From NCBI GenBank assembly GCA_964304625.1, contig OZ199839.1:7936001-8000000 (forward strand): a stretch of 64,000 nucleotides of DNA. The letters are read 5' to 3'. This document shows, piece after piece, positions 51,370 to 64,000 of the stretch (positions are counted from its first letter, which is position 1; each line of letters begins with the position of its first letter). Origin of the DNA: Kudoa neothunni (Eukaryota; Cnidaria). Position numbers and translations under genes: made by a program. The notes beneath the pieces are model-generated. The model worked only from the letters and a program-made list of their open reading frames with translations, ran no database searches and was not told the origin of the DNA.

Positions 51370-51722
51370 TTAGAGTCTCTATTTAAGAAGGTGGAACTTG
51401 AGTATAAATGGACTGGCAATGATTTGAAAATAACAATAAAAATGCGGGTCAGGAGTGATAGAATTTGCGATGTTACCTTTGTGGAAAAAACCTAAGGAAA
51501 GGAAACAAAACTATTTGTTGTACACGACCAAACAAACAGCTGGAGTGAGTCATGAAACTCTATAATCATCCATTTTGATGGTCCTGAGTACAAATCAGCC
51601 ATAGTGATTGTCTAACGCAGATATGACGGTGAGACAGTTGAGTTGGAACTCTTTATTACAGAGCCGGAAGCTGTCACAGCATTGACAACTGAAATAACTG
51701 CTACCGCCACAAGCACCTAGAA
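51370..51722 (+). pseudogene. relic of the diverged membrane-protein family (E-like)
   Basis: Read in one frame from about 51370, the text resembles the last ectodomain module of gene E. KWTGNDLKITIKM aligns with TWNNTDLIVTTTM, DRICDVTFVE with DQICDFTFAQ, and RRYDGETVELELFITE with ARYVSEPIVVSLWAGG. Three in-frame stops interrupt it and no neighbouring exons were found. It ends in a Thr/Ala-rich stretch before a stop at 51718-51720. It sits 0.7 kb before E in the same orientation, so it looks like the dead remnant of a tandem copy. Confidence 0.55.
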
Positions 51723-52396
51723 ATACTTCTTAAAACTTAATTAGTTTTCAAATATCTTTCTCTTTGACTATCAACTAAATAGTTGACACGTTTTTTTAAT
51801 TTTTCTTTCGTATTTATGAGAGTGTCTCTTTTTGTCCATAGAATATTATTTTTTATACTAATATAAAAAATTAAATTAATGTTTGACTGAATATTAATGG
51901 AAGTTATTAATTTCTTACATTATAAGTTGTTTTTTCTATTAAACTAAATATTTTTATGAAATAGAAATTAATATTATTATATTAAAACTAAGAAAATATA
52001 AAATATGTTTAAAATAAACTACTTTTAGAACAAAATATAATAATGATCTTAATTAGTAGTTCTAGAATTTTTAAAGGATTATTAAGTTTACATTTGATTT
52101 CTTAATATGTTAATGAAAGAGAAATCTATCATAAATTTAGGAAAAACATCTTTTGTTATCCAAGTGAAGCGTTCTCACTTTAAAATAATTAATTTTATGA
52201 CATTAATTATGAGGCAGAAATGGATTTAATTTCGGATTTATTGCCATTTATCGACTCTCAATTGTATTGTTGAAATGCTATTCAGTCTCGTAGTTCGTAC
52301 TTCAATTGTCTTGTTTCGTTCCTATTGTCATCTAGAGTTATTCATTTGTATAATTATTATTAAAATTAATAACGCCGTTATAATTAAGAACCAAAA

Positions 52397-54659
52397 ATGT
52401 TGGTCATTGCATTGTTAATCATTTCCCTCTGCTATAATGGTAAAATAAGCTGGAAGTGGGATTATCTATAATAGATATATTTAGTCCACTCACACAAATA
52501 CTACGTTCAACGAGATCAAACCGAATTAGAGGATACAATCCATTTAAAACTTGAAGGAGTTTCTGGAAGTAAATGCAACGTTCAATTGTTGGAAAGAAAC
52601 GAATTTTTCTATCACTATATTGGCAGTGAATCTGAAGGAAAACAGCTTAAGGATGTCCCTTGTGTCGGGAAATACACTATTCCAACTGGAGCTGCGTTTC
52701 CATTTTATTATGTACAGATAAGATCCGAATATGCAACTGAAACTCTTAAAATAATCCATAGTAATTCTATTTTTTGAATATTTTTTCTTAATTTTCTTGT
52801 AGTCACTGACAGTATTCCTCAAACTCAATTTAAAGTAAACGAAACCTCATCGAATTCACCACTAAAAATGTCTGCAGTCATCCTCAAACTTGTAAACTAA
52901 CAAGTGGTGACAAAGTCCTGGATGAGTTCACTCCAACCGCTGACACCGAATGCAACGCTGAAACCAAGCTCACGGGTTTTTTTGATTCAATCGGTGATTC
53001 AGTCGAACTCTCTTGTGGTATCAACCAGCCAGAAATACACATGTATAGAAAAAATAACAAGGCTATGGAATTCAGTCCATTGGACAAACTTCCCTATCAC
53101 ATCGAAAAGATCGGTACTGGAAACGATAAAATAAAAATTGCTTTTGATGAAGATATGAGAGATGAAATATGCAGATTTGAAATTAAAAATAAAGATGATA
53201 ATGATTATACATCAAGTTGTTCTGTCTCTACGGATACCACCAATTGCTATCAACTTTGCACAGACGTTGTAATGGATTTAAGTACTAGTGATACTTCAAA
53301 AAAAGATTTTAAAGTTAGAGTATCGACTAGAAATCATACGGGAGCAGAGAAAACTCTAAGAAGTAAAATCCTTGTTTAAATAATTTTATTTAAATATCAA
53401 TTAGTTGACAAAAGTAACCTAAGCGTAGCATCAAAAGAAACCAATGTAACTCTTTCTATCAATGCTCTTATAGATGATTTTGGGACTGCAACTTGTGCCA
53501 TTGAGTTGAGAAAGAAGGAATTCCCTAAATTCAATATTGGCGTGAAATGCAATGCCGATTCAACTAAAGCATGCCCAACTGATTGTTCTAATGCTACTAT
53601 TCTTGATCTTGAGCCAAATACAAAATATATCGTCAAAGTGACTTACACAAAAAACGATGACAATTCTAAAACATATATTGCAGAAAAGTTATTTAAAACA
53701 GGTAATAAATAAAAATTAATTTATCTAAAATTTAATTAAGCTGACTACAATATAACGCAATTGCCTGAGATAAAAGCATATTACGAGCACGTAAAAATGA
53801 CTGTAGCACCGAACGTGGCTCTGTTTGACAGAGGTATACTGTAAAATTCAACAAAAAATGGTGGGCGAAACTGCTTTCAGTCCATCTGAATGCGAAGAAT
53901 CGGTTGATTGTTCAGGTTTGTGTGGACAACCACTCACTATTAAAAACCTTTTTCACGATACTGAATACGAATTTAAATATTTATTCGGAAAGTACGTTAG
54001 TGACCTTGATAAAAACAAGGTGACAGTATCGACAAGTAATGTACAATATTAATTTCTCGATAACATTTATTAAGTTGCAACACTTCAAAAAATCAATGTT
54101 ACCCACACGTGGAATAACACCGATTTGATAGTCACAACAACAATGGAGCAGATGGACCCAGACCAAATTTGTGATTTTACATTCGCCCAAATAGTGGATG
54201 GAGTTGTCAAATACACTTACGGATTATATGATAAAACCACTGGATGGAAGGGAAAATGCAACCAAGAAATAACCTTTTACAACGCTGCTTCCTACAGAAG
54301 GGGCTCAATGAAAGTACAGGCCAGATACGTTAGTGAGCCGATCGTTGTGAGCCTTTGGGCTGGAGGAAATGAGGATAATTTTGATCCAAACTTTCCAGAA
54401 ACTGGTAAACAAGGTAAATTGTATTAAATAACCATTAATAATAATCCTTTTTAGGCACTTCGAATAGGTAGGATAGTTTTATGTTAGAGTATTCAATTAA
54501 CTATTAACTTTAATTTAGCGCTAATGTTGGTGGAACCAAAATTCTGTACTATTATCTGTTCCCATACAGCTCTAATGATGATTTAGGTTGATTGTTGGTG
54601 GCGTTTTAATGGCACTGATGGTTTTCGCTATTGTTTTCTTGGTTTTGACAAAGAAATAA
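52397..54659 (+). CDS. diverged modular type I membrane protein, family member E
   Basis: Signal peptide MLVIALLIISLCYN from the ATG at 52397. Exons run about 52397-52442, 52487-52761, 52803-53361, 53404-53701, 53741-54031, 54076-54402 and short ones to 54659. Introns are about 40-55 nt, again mostly phase 1, each module on its own exon. The modules pair Cys residues (CAIELRKKEFPKF, CNADSTKACPTDC; CEESVDCSGLCGQ). LEPNTKYIVKVTY is a typical fibronectin-III F-strand motif. The C-terminal exon gives a membrane helix (LIVGGVLMALMVFAIVFLV) and tail LTKK. Two single-base frame problems appear, near 52840 and near 53823 (T-run), so this copy is either decaying or carries assembly indels. Sequence identity to A-D is low, but exon plan, phases and topology match. 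Confidence 0.65.
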
Positions 54660-56764
54660 ATCATATCTCATTATTCCATTGAATGAAATATTATTTGAAT
54701 TTTTAGTATAATTAGCTAAGAATGAGATTTATGTTTGTGTTAAAATGATACATATTGGGTAATAAATGTTCATCGCATTTTATATAAAGACGCGCATCAA
54801 TTACAATGGTAAATTTTAGTATATTATCAAATATTTGTACCATTTGAATAAAGATAAGAATAAAATTAGTGTCACACAAGATTTAATAAATTACATTAGT
54901 TTTGTACTATTTCTTTTCTTAAAAATGAAAAATAGAGTTATTTATTAGATAAATAAACACAAATATAATTTTTTTGTCATTAAATCTTATAGTTTTTAAA
55001 AATTTTAAGAGTATTTTATAGGTATGCTAGTAAATAGGAGGAAACAAATGTTTTTTAATACTTTAATTGAAACTAATATTTTACTATTATAAATTTGTTC
55101 ATGTGATGTAATATTGATAAAATGAAATAAATTGATAACAGTTATTTATATTAATCGTTTGATTTCCTGGAGTTTTGTAGTACTCAGATTACTTTTTATT
55201 AAATGAAGAATTAAAATAAATTTGCATTAAGATAAAAATTCGCGACAAATTTTTATATGTAATAAATTAATGGGGATAATTAAAAAAACACCAATATCAA
55301 TAAAAGTTAATTTTATTGGGCTTGTGCAAGAAATATTACTTGGAATTTATGAAGTTGAATAATAAAGTTATTATATTTGACTGTGATTACTTTTTACTTA
55401 ATAAATATTTAATTAATTATCTACAATTTATGGTTAATAATTCTTGATTTTATTTTTGGATATTGGACCACTAAATTTGAACCTAAATCAAAAATATATA
55501 TTCATAATATATCAAATAGCCATTATGATCTTAAATAATTATCCCATCAGATAAAAAGAAATAACAACGTTCACTATTGGTTTGAGTCACTTTATATATA
55601 ATGATGTATGAATAGTTGGGTAGATACAAGTTATTTCCTGTTATTACCCACAATAAAACGCAAATTATCCCCGCAAAACTACATATGTAAAATCATTCCT
55701 ATCGCATCATAAAAAGATTATGCATATTTTTGTTAATCAACTTTTTAATTGGTACATGAATTAATGATACTTAATTTAGTATTTATATGTATGGAATATT
55801 CTCATTTTTATATACAGTCGAACTCCGTTTATCCGAAAATCGCGCTATCCGAATGATTTTTTAAAATTTAATATAAAAAAATGTTTAAGTGGTAATGAAA
55901 GTTATAGGTCTAAGAAATCAAAATATTAGGAGAAATTCGCTTTCGTGGCAATTGACAGCCTCGACATGGGATTATTCGCTAGCGTGGTAATAGCCACTGC
56001 CTAAATTAAATGGGATTAATTTTGAAGAGAAAAATGAGTTAATAATGTATAATGATAGTGCATTGAACGATACATGCATGCTATATAAAGTATGTGATAT
56101 AATTATTTAGTTTCATTTTGAATGAATAAAATATTAATTATTAATCCGGTTTTAATGTTATTCCCAAATCTAAAAATGTTTCTAACTATAGAATTTATCC
56201 AGAAACTTAAAAATCAATTGAGAGTGCTTATATTGATAAATTTATCTATTTACTCATTTTAAGACACACGTGTACTACATGAAAATAATATTCGATACAA
56301 CACTTGAATTTTAAATGACAATAAAAAGATTTAATGTTAGCCCATAAATTGTTGGTTTTCATAACATCAATTATTACGGCTTTGTAAACTTATCGCCTAG
56401 TTTAAAAACGATAAATATTTTAACGTATCTAAAAATTACTTTGAATATTAAATATGTGTAGTTTTAACTGATAAAATGATTTTCAACCTATAATCAGATA
56501 AAACAACCTAAACAAATAAGATTTATTATTACATTTAAATATAATTAATCGAATATTGAAAAAATTGGATTTTAGTTTTCCCATAATAAATGATATAGAA
56601 TAAAGACAGAAACAATTTTCGAAATAATAAATATGCATGAAAATACATATTCAGATTTTAAAAGTTATAGCTGAAGAAATACAATAGATAATTAATATCT
56701 ATGATATTAATACTGTCTTTAAATCGAACGTCAGCTTGTGAAAGCATTCTTCTAAAATAAAAAT
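54660..56764. other. intergenic non-coding DNA with two transposon ends
   Basis: AATAAA near 54761 may end gene E. At 55816-55846 CAGTCGAACTCCGTTTATCC follows a TA and is a pogo-like end. At 55983-56001 the inverse of GGCAGTGGCTATTACCACG marks the right end of a relative of the 34667-36362 element. The last ~230 bp resemble the 3' flanks of A-C, inverted. Confidence 0.5.
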
Positions 56765-59631
56765 CTAGTTTTTATTTTTCCAGTATCCGAAATAGAATCC
56801 CACACCAACAACAATGATGAGCACTGGAACTACTACAGCAATAATTCTAAAATAGTTGATTAACAAGATATCATTATCAATAAGTACATTGTATTTTTCG
56901 ACCTAAAATAAATAAATAAGCATTCAAAAATTTTATTTTACATGGATTTATTTGATTCATCATCTAATCGAAATATCAGAAATAATGACCAATAATATTC
57001 ATTCAATTACCTTTCTGGATCTCGACAAAACCAGTGATATTGTTATCCGTGCTATGATACAACATTAAACGGTAATTGTTGGTGTTATCCACATTTGAAA
57101 TTGTAAATTCCTTGCATGATGGAAAAACAGAACAACCTTGTTCACCAGTTGCCATGCATTTTTGGACGATTGGTTTGGTTGGATCATCCCAATTTTTCAA
57201 TTCCCATTTGCATAACGACTGTTCATCAACGCCTGTAGGAAGAGAAGTTTTAACTTTTATGTTATCGCCTTCTCTTGTAAACACCACAGTTAATTTGATT
57301 GGATTATTAGTGGCGGTAGGCTGTGGATCTAAATTAAAATTTAATTAAAATATGAACGATATGAATTTAGAATTAGATGTTTTATTACTTATGGGTACTT
57401 GGATGGTAGTTTCTGCAGATCTGCCAACAGCCGTAACTAAAACTTCATATTCCTTGTCTGCTTCGTATCCTTCCTTGAATATAATTTCAGTGCATAATGG
57501 CGGTTGTGCACATGGAGTGATTTCTTTTTTTTTATTTGAAGATGGCACATTCTGTGGTTGCTGTCTATTAGTTGCCCTAGATACCGTTATTTTAGATGGT
57601 TTAGATACGGAAGAAGGTGTCCCAATCTTTGTTGTAGAAGTCGGTGGTGGGCACTGATAGACCAATTCGGATTCTTGCCCTTTTTTTACGTTTACTTTAT
57701 AGTGACAAAAAGCTGTAGGATATGGTGTTGACAGTACACCTGTCACTTTGAAGCCTTTTTCTATAAATTCCGATTGTAGTGTGAGCGTTGACAAAGCTTG
57801 GAACAATATTAGATATATAATTCGAGATCAATTATTTATATACTCGTTGTAATTTTGTATTCTTTTTCTCCATAATCCTTATGTGCAACAACCTTTAGGT
57901 CATATTCAGTTCCAGGCATTAACCCAATAATTTTTTGAGAATCCTTGCAAAAACCCCTGCAAGGATAACTATCTTCGCACATTGCACACACATATCCATC
58001 CTTTCCATGAGGGCTTATGTAGTAAGCACAAGTTTTGTCGGATTTTGTGATTGTTCCGCTTTCTCCTATTGCTTTAATTGATGCAGTTGTATCCGTTACT
58101 GTTGGAGTTGTTTCAGAAAAGGTTGGACCAGATTTCTTTGCTATATATTTATTTTAAACAATATTTTTTTCGATTATATTACCTGTTCGAAAGAATATAT
58201 GTTCTTTAAAATCATTAGACATACCATTCGAATTCGGGGCTGCAATTTTAAGAATATATGGTTTTCCACTATCCAATCCTGTAATCGTAAATGCAGCACC
58301 ACAATTCGCCTCACAGTCTATTTGGCCAGTTCCGCATTTTGCCTTTGCATCAACTGCAGGTTTAGGTTTGTCTGCCTCATAAAAAGTTACAGTACAAGTA
58401 GCAAATCTAGGTTCATTTTCTGGTTGAAAAAACGGAACATGTAGCTTAACACCAGTAAGTGAGTGTGTTGACAATAAGGTAGGATCGGCAGATTCTGTGA
58501 TAACTATAAGAAGAATATAAATAAATAAAGCTTCATGTAATACCAAATTTTTTCTGAACATATCCGTCAAACGTGACGTCATTGATGGTCAATGGTAGAT
58601 GTCTAGTTTGAATCAATATTTCAACAATAGATTTGGAGTCTTCAAATACGAGCTCAACATTATTACAAGGTGCATAACATTTATTCGTCGATCCACACAC
58701 TGATTTGTATTCATTGTTACTTGCGGATGCTAACACTTCTCTTACACTGAAAAGACATATTTCAAACGGAAATTTGTTTGTAAACTTTAGCATATACTTT
58801 GTCTTCACATTCGAACTATAGGTCACGTAATATTGTGGCTGATAAACATCAAAATTTAATAGGGTGTATTTATTTTGTAGGTTGTAAAAGAAGCTGGGAT
58901 AATTATCGCATTTCATTTCGTAATGTGGAATCATCAAGTTAAACTCCATTTCACTTTCAATATTTGTAATGCCACTTCCCCCAGTTGTTCCCTCATCATA
59001 TTTCACGCCCTTGTAAAATATGGGACATTTCACCGAGTTACAAGTTTTGGTGCTAAATTTCAGTTTTTGGTCTTTTTTTGTTATTGTAACTTCCGGATTG
59101 ACCAATAATGCTAAGTGAAATTTACTGTAAATATCTGATGCTTCAATTACGCAACTCTAATCCAAATACAACCCCACGATTATTTTTTGCTGCAGCGGTT
59201 GCTGCTGTATTATCCGTAAAAACGGCAATATACTTTGTTTTCGGAGAAAACTTGTCAAAACCAAGCTTATTTCCACTTCTTGAGCATGCCCAAACACATT
59301 GGTTAGTATTTGTTCCTTCAACATCACCAGGGCATTCGTTAATTTCAACAAGGTCAGTGTTTTCAGTATTAGATTTTTTGATATGGCAATTTTTCCCCGA
59401 AACATAATTATTTCCACCTAATATCAAATTAACCTCTAATTGATTATTCTGTTTCAAAAGTTTGTATTTTAAAGTATTTTCAGTATCAGCTGAATTTGGA
59501 GCATCTCGTTGGGCCACTTCTGTACTCATGAGCGGAGTGGAGGCTATATATAATTAGTTATATTTTTTGTGATTTTTATATATACATGAGAGGAAAGTGA
59601 AAATTCCTAAAAGGTAGACAAAGTCTTTCAT
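56765..59631 (-). CDS. modular type I membrane protein, family copy D (reads through)
   Basis: Minus-strand copy with the same ten-exon plan. The ATG is at 59631 (MKDFVYLLGIFTFLS). Exon 2 runs to about 59152 (module with KNCHIKKSNTENTD and CVWACSRSGNK). The large module is about 59111-58541, the first fibronectin-like module about 58501-58180, the second about 58140-57840, the insert module about 57800-57390, and the last Cys module about 57330-57012. Then come the linker exons, the membrane helix and GYWKNKN, with the stop at 56767-56765. I followed every splice and found no frame break, unlike A, B and C, so D is the best candidate for a working gene of the family. It is the most diverged of the four in its N-terminal half, while the last module is nearly identical to the others. 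Confidence 0.8.
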
Positions 59632-60190
59632 TATATTTTGCAAAAGATAAAAACGATAGCTGTCGTTCAATATGAAACTCAAAAAGTTGATCGGATTATA
59701 ATTCATATATTATATGTATACCCAGAATTAATGTTCGTCTTTAAACCAATGAAGCATCAATGCAAATATTCCGGAAATACTAATTCATCTTAACAATTAT
59801 TTTGACGGACAGTAATTTATTATCCTGAATATTAATTTAAAGTAATATTACGAAAATGAGAAACATTCATAATATCAGAAGGAAATCCAACCTCAACTTT
59901 ATCCCACACCATATATATCCATTCACACATTTCCAATAAAAAAGAAGAGAGGATATAATGTTTCCATGAAATTGATAATTTTATTAAGTTTCGTAATCTT
60001 GGGAAATATTTTAAACAAAGTTCGATTGTTTTTGTGTACGTAAAAAATGTCTTGTCAATTCCAACGTATAGGCTCCATTAGATTATAAAGTAACTCAAAC
60101 GTTAAATTCTACAAAATTTATTTTCTTAAAAAGGGTAAAATTAATCTTCCTTTTATGTATAACCGGTAAGACAATTTTATATAAATCTAT
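59632..60190 (-). promoter_or_regulatory. conserved upstream region of family copy D
   Basis: Inverted match to the upstream DNA of A-C. The palindrome is present but damaged: the left arm ATTGAACGA is intact, while the right arm reads TCGTTTTTA. Spacing to the ATG is about the same. Confidence 0.5.
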
Positions 60191-63100
60191 TAGAATATTC
60201 ATAAAAAGCGTACTAAAAATTTGAACAAATATCTGTCCCCGAGCTTTTTTGAATATCTTATGAAATATTTTGTAGCATAATAATTTTTTACTTGTTGATG
60301 ATTATTAATTACTAGCGCAAAAGTCCCGCTTCTCTCGGGCTTCTTTGCCCAACCCAGTTAGGCTATGGTCTTTTAGAGTTCAAATTTAATGAAGTGTGCT
60401 TAGATAAATGGCACAAATATTACACCAAAAAATTAAATCTAATAGATTAACAAATGAACATAATCTTATTTTGTAGCGTTATAATAAACTTTTAGGAATT
60501 TTACATATGGTATACCATAAAATAATCCCTATTTAAATAGCACAAAAGTTACTCCAGACTTTATATAATATTAGTTTGATTCTATCAATATGATGCAGTC
60601 TTATTGATATAAGTATTAAATGTACATACACCTAAGGACACAAGAACTATATATATATATATATATATAGTCGATAGCATTAATACTGAGCTTTTCTCAG
60701 GGTTAGAATAACAGTTTACAGAGGCTCAATATTTTAGTTTTTAGGCGACATAATTTTATTAGAATTAAGGCAGGCAAAACGCTAAAAATTGTAATAATAA
60801 CAACAACATTGAATAGTAACACAGAAGTATAAGGGTTTTTATATAAAAAAGTAGTTTCGAAAAAATTTGTTTAGGTTTCCTTTAAATAATTTGAGGGTAG
60901 GATATGAAAAATCATTTGAATATGAAATATGATGAAGAATAAGTTGATTGTAAGGTATAATGCATATATTTATTGTGGAATATGAAGAATACGTAGATTG
61001 TAGAATACGAATGAAAAATCAATTGGATTTCGCGTAATACGTTAATCGAATGTGAAGGAGGGAGGGGAGGAGGATGAAGAAAGAAGGGATTTGCAAATTA
61101 TGAAGAATTCAGTATAAATAATATTAAAAAAACAGATTACAAAATTAAAAACAACACTCAAAGAAACACGTAAGAAGAATGACAGCACTTAAAAGTAGCC
61201 ATGATAAATCATTAGGTCAAACGTACCAAAAAAAGAGAGAGCAAAGGAAAGTAGATAGAAGAAAAATATGCTACGCCAACTGTATCGAACATCCAGAAAA
61301 ACAGCGTCGAAAGACACCGAAAAGTTGATGGAAACACATTACGTCATTAGAATATCAGTTCCATCAAAAAGAAAACAAATGAAACGTTTGGTAGAATAAA
61401 ATGTGCCATGTCTAGAATTCTACCATAAAGAATGTTATTAAAGTAGCGCTAGTGGTAAAAATACTCATGACGTTGAATGTTTATAAACATGAGAAGAGTT
61501 AAGGTTTCTTGAGTTTTCATGAAAATTTGTCGGCTATACGAATCCCAGCTTGAAAGAGACATAACATGAAATGATACCAGTATTTTGAACAAGCATAACG
61601 GTTATTTAGGCTCTAAAATATAATTATTCAGTTGCATATTTCAAAAAGATCTTATCTTAAGAATGTTTCGGTTAGTATCCACGTCTACCGAATAAATTAT
61701 ACCGAAAAATAGAAGTCAGTAGTTATTCAGATTGAAAAAATTATCTGAAAAAGTAAAAAGTTAGTAAGCATGTTTGTCCGACCATTAAAGAAAGCTAATT
61801 GCATTAATGACCCTTTAAATTGAATTTGAGGACATATTTTGTATCAACTATACCTATATAATGAGTTAAAGAATAAATCAAGATTATGGCACATAATCAC
61901 TCTCTTCGCTTAGGTAGTTGAAAGTCATTTTTACCTTTAAAATGAATTTAAATAGAGCTGAGTGATAAGAAAAATATTGCTCAAAAAAGGAAAAACTATC
62001 AATATTCTACATGTATGTTTATTCTTCTTAAAATAAAGAAATCGAAGCCAATGAGGAATTGCTAGAATATTTTAAACATTAAACAATTAGGATAATAAGT
62101 AAAGTTAATTAATGCCAACATAATTTTTGTCAATCAAATGAGTTTAGCTCTACTCTTGAATTTAACAGAATCGCAATTTGAAAAATTAAAGTGAACCTTA
62201 TTCATTAAAATCTGCTCTTATCTTGTTACAAACAAGATTTCTCCTTAGGTTTCGCAGAAGAAACATAACTTTATTTGTTAAAAGTCGTAAATTAAGAAAA
62301 ATCTTTAAAAGCACGATTATTTTTTATATTTAAGTGAAACATTCGTAGCATGTCTTTTAAAAAATACATCCGTTAGTATTTATAAAACTCATAAAAGTAA
62401 ATTAAGCTTAATATAATTAATTAATTATACATCATTATAAAAGTATACGACCAATTTATTCGCCAGTTTACAGGTGATCTACGAAAAATTCTAGTTCTAT
62501 CACCCGCCTATCCTCAAAAATAAGAGTCTATTTGACCTTTATATTGAACCTCAATGGGCTAAATTATTAATTTTTTATAATGTTAAACGTATTATAAGGA
62601 AAAGATGCGACATATATATAAGTTAGTAAAATTAACCAATCAAAGTTATTCCTATATGTATTGGTCGAGACAATTCACTAAAACACGTCTCGAATCTCTG
62701 TTTTAATGCGGATGACAAAATTAAATTAGCTATTGTGGGAACTCTTAAATATTAATGCTCTAATGAAGACACTTTTAATTGTAACTGTCCAACGTTTTAT
62801 ATGATAAGTAATTAATAGTCGTAATATATTATTACTCCCTTCATAGTATATAATGGAGGCTAACCCTCTGGGACCATGGGGGATCTTTCGAGACCCAATT
62901 TTTCTTAAATCTGTGTTTTTACACATCAAAATTCTAAATTCTAGCTTATAGGTTCGTATGATCTCCTATAATTATGTCAAGTTTGTTTATATTAACTTTC
63001 GTAAAAAAGAGACGGCATATATTCTGGTAAAAAATGTGTTCAATGTGTCGTCGGTTTATTAACACGCCTTAAAAACCATGCTTAAAGCGTAATATCAAAT

Positions 63101-63793
63101 ATTATCTTATTATATCGACATAAAGTAACTATAATGATACGAATGAATAAAAAATACAAGGATAACGTTATAGTTTTGATTTCCCTCATGTTGTATAATA
63201 GGATTCCGATGATGTCAAAGGATAGTTCTAGGGATTCACGTTAATACTTACCAAAACGTGTTAATTTTCAATAATTAAGGACGGTATCATATTTTTGATG
63301 TTTTTATAGCTTTAATAAATGTTATCATTAATTTAAATATGATTCTTCAATTTTTCCTAGAATGCCTGTACATATTTTCTTTCTATATGCAGTATTATCA
63401 TAATGGATTAAATTATGCAATTTCGATTCAGTGTTGCAAACCGTGTCCGATATTTTCCATGTCGTATTTTGTCCGATTTTTACTCTTGTTCTTCGAAAGA
63501 CTGAATAATCGCAAAACAAAGTTTCAAAGATACGGAATTTTTGTAAATTCACAAAGAATGGAATCTAATCGTTGCTGATTTCATTACGAGAAATCTTCGA
63601 GCAGAAAATTTTATACTTGGAACAATGCTTTATTCCAAATTAAAATGTCTGCAATAGAAGTTCACCAAGCACAAGATACAATTAAGAATTTTAATAATTC
63701 TTAAAGCTCACGTAATACAAAAATTGAGCTTAGAAAAACATGCCAAAAATTTATCAAAATGAACACATTTCTAAGTTTTATATTCCTGTTAAG
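60191..63793. other. intergenic non-coding DNA
   Basis: At 60311-60349 ACTAGCGCAAA leads into a hairpin with TCCCG and CGGGC arms, related to the one at 31681. An (AT)n run lies at 60648-60669. CCCTCTGGGACCATGGGGG near 62865 faintly recalls piggyBac-type ends. No gene is recognised. Confidence 0.4.
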
Positions 63794-63909
63794 ACCAATA
63801 TTTTGGATTTTTTACCATTATTACCGGCAATACACAGTTTTATCATGACCATGAACCATTTTGGAATTATTACGAAGAGATTTTTGTGCTTGAATTTAAA
63901 AAGGACTGA
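63794..63909 (+). CDS. possible terminal exon of an unknown gene
   Basis: After a pyrimidine-rich acceptor (TTCCTGTTAAG) a phase-1 reading frame of about 38 codons runs to TGA at 63907-63909. It has a protein-like make-up (QYFGFFTIITGN, FYHDHEPFWNYYEEIF). No upstream exon was found and no family is recognised. It could be chance. Confidence 0.2.
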
Positions 63910-64000
63910 TGATGGTGATGGTGATGGTGATATCCAATTGTAATTTATCATTACAAGTGTTTGTTATCAATTTTCAAAAGATTCTAATTTTAGGTATTAC

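Noticed and set aside
63328-63578. Overlapping plus and minus ORFs of 74-79 codons
   Set aside because: Neither shows motif, splice context or protein-like composition; at most one could be real.
1-64000. Retroelement, virus-like element or CRISPR array
   Set aside because: No reverse transcriptase, integrase, capsid-type ORF or regularly spaced repeat array was seen; the mobile DNA recognised is of DNA-transposon type plus one SINE-like unit.

Overview
This is AT-rich eukaryotic DNA from a small-genome metazoan. Every gene I could rebuild is cut by very short GT-AG introns, many only 28-60 nt long. The two ordinary genes are animal types: a gamma-glutamyl transpeptidase and an Ig/fibronectin-III receptor tyrosine phosphatase. 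The mobile DNA is also of animal type: Tc1/mariner, piggyBac, hAT, Merlin, pogo-like ends and a tRNA-derived SINE. Tiny introns in a transposon-rich, AT-rich genome fit a reduced parasitic animal. A myxozoan cnidarian is my best guess, with an orthonectid or dicyemid as alternatives. This is inference only; no marker gene here settles it.

Layout. 1.2-4.2 kb (minus): gamma-glutamyl transpeptidase, apparently spliced to a long Ser/Thr-, Pro- and Cys-rich N-terminal extension. 4.2-9.5 kb: non-coding, with a piggyBac-like non-autonomous repeat. 9.5-16.4 kb (plus): receptor-type protein tyrosine phosphatase whose two phosphatase domains have both lost the catalytic signature. 18.0-19.5 kb: a complete Tc1/mariner element with TIRs and TA duplications.

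From 20.5 to 60.2 kb the window is ruled by a gene family I do not recognise. Four close copies (A 21.1-24.0, B 28.5-31.4, C 39.7-42.6, all plus; D 56.8-59.6, minus) encode type I membrane proteins. Each has a signal peptide, five Cys-containing modules (several fibronectin-III-like), one transmembrane helix and a short basic tail. Every module sits on its own phase-1 exon, and a 15-nt microexon precedes the membrane segment. A diverged member (E, 52.4-54.7 kb) and a decayed relic (51.4-51.7 kb) lie in the same cluster. A, B and C each show one single-base reading-frame break; D reads through. Copies share several hundred bases of upstream DNA, and A-C share a 24-bp palindrome at a fixed 17 nt before the ATG.

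The spacers between copies are packed with transposons: a SINE and a piggyBac-like repeat between A and B; piggyBac, a long-inverted-repeat element and a hAT/ZBED element between B and C; a hAT repeat, a second piggyBac (inserted in the hAT target duplication) and a Merlin element between C and E. The picture is a locus of multi-copy surface proteins growing by segmental duplication and inversion amid mobile DNA. What the surface proteins bind is unknown.
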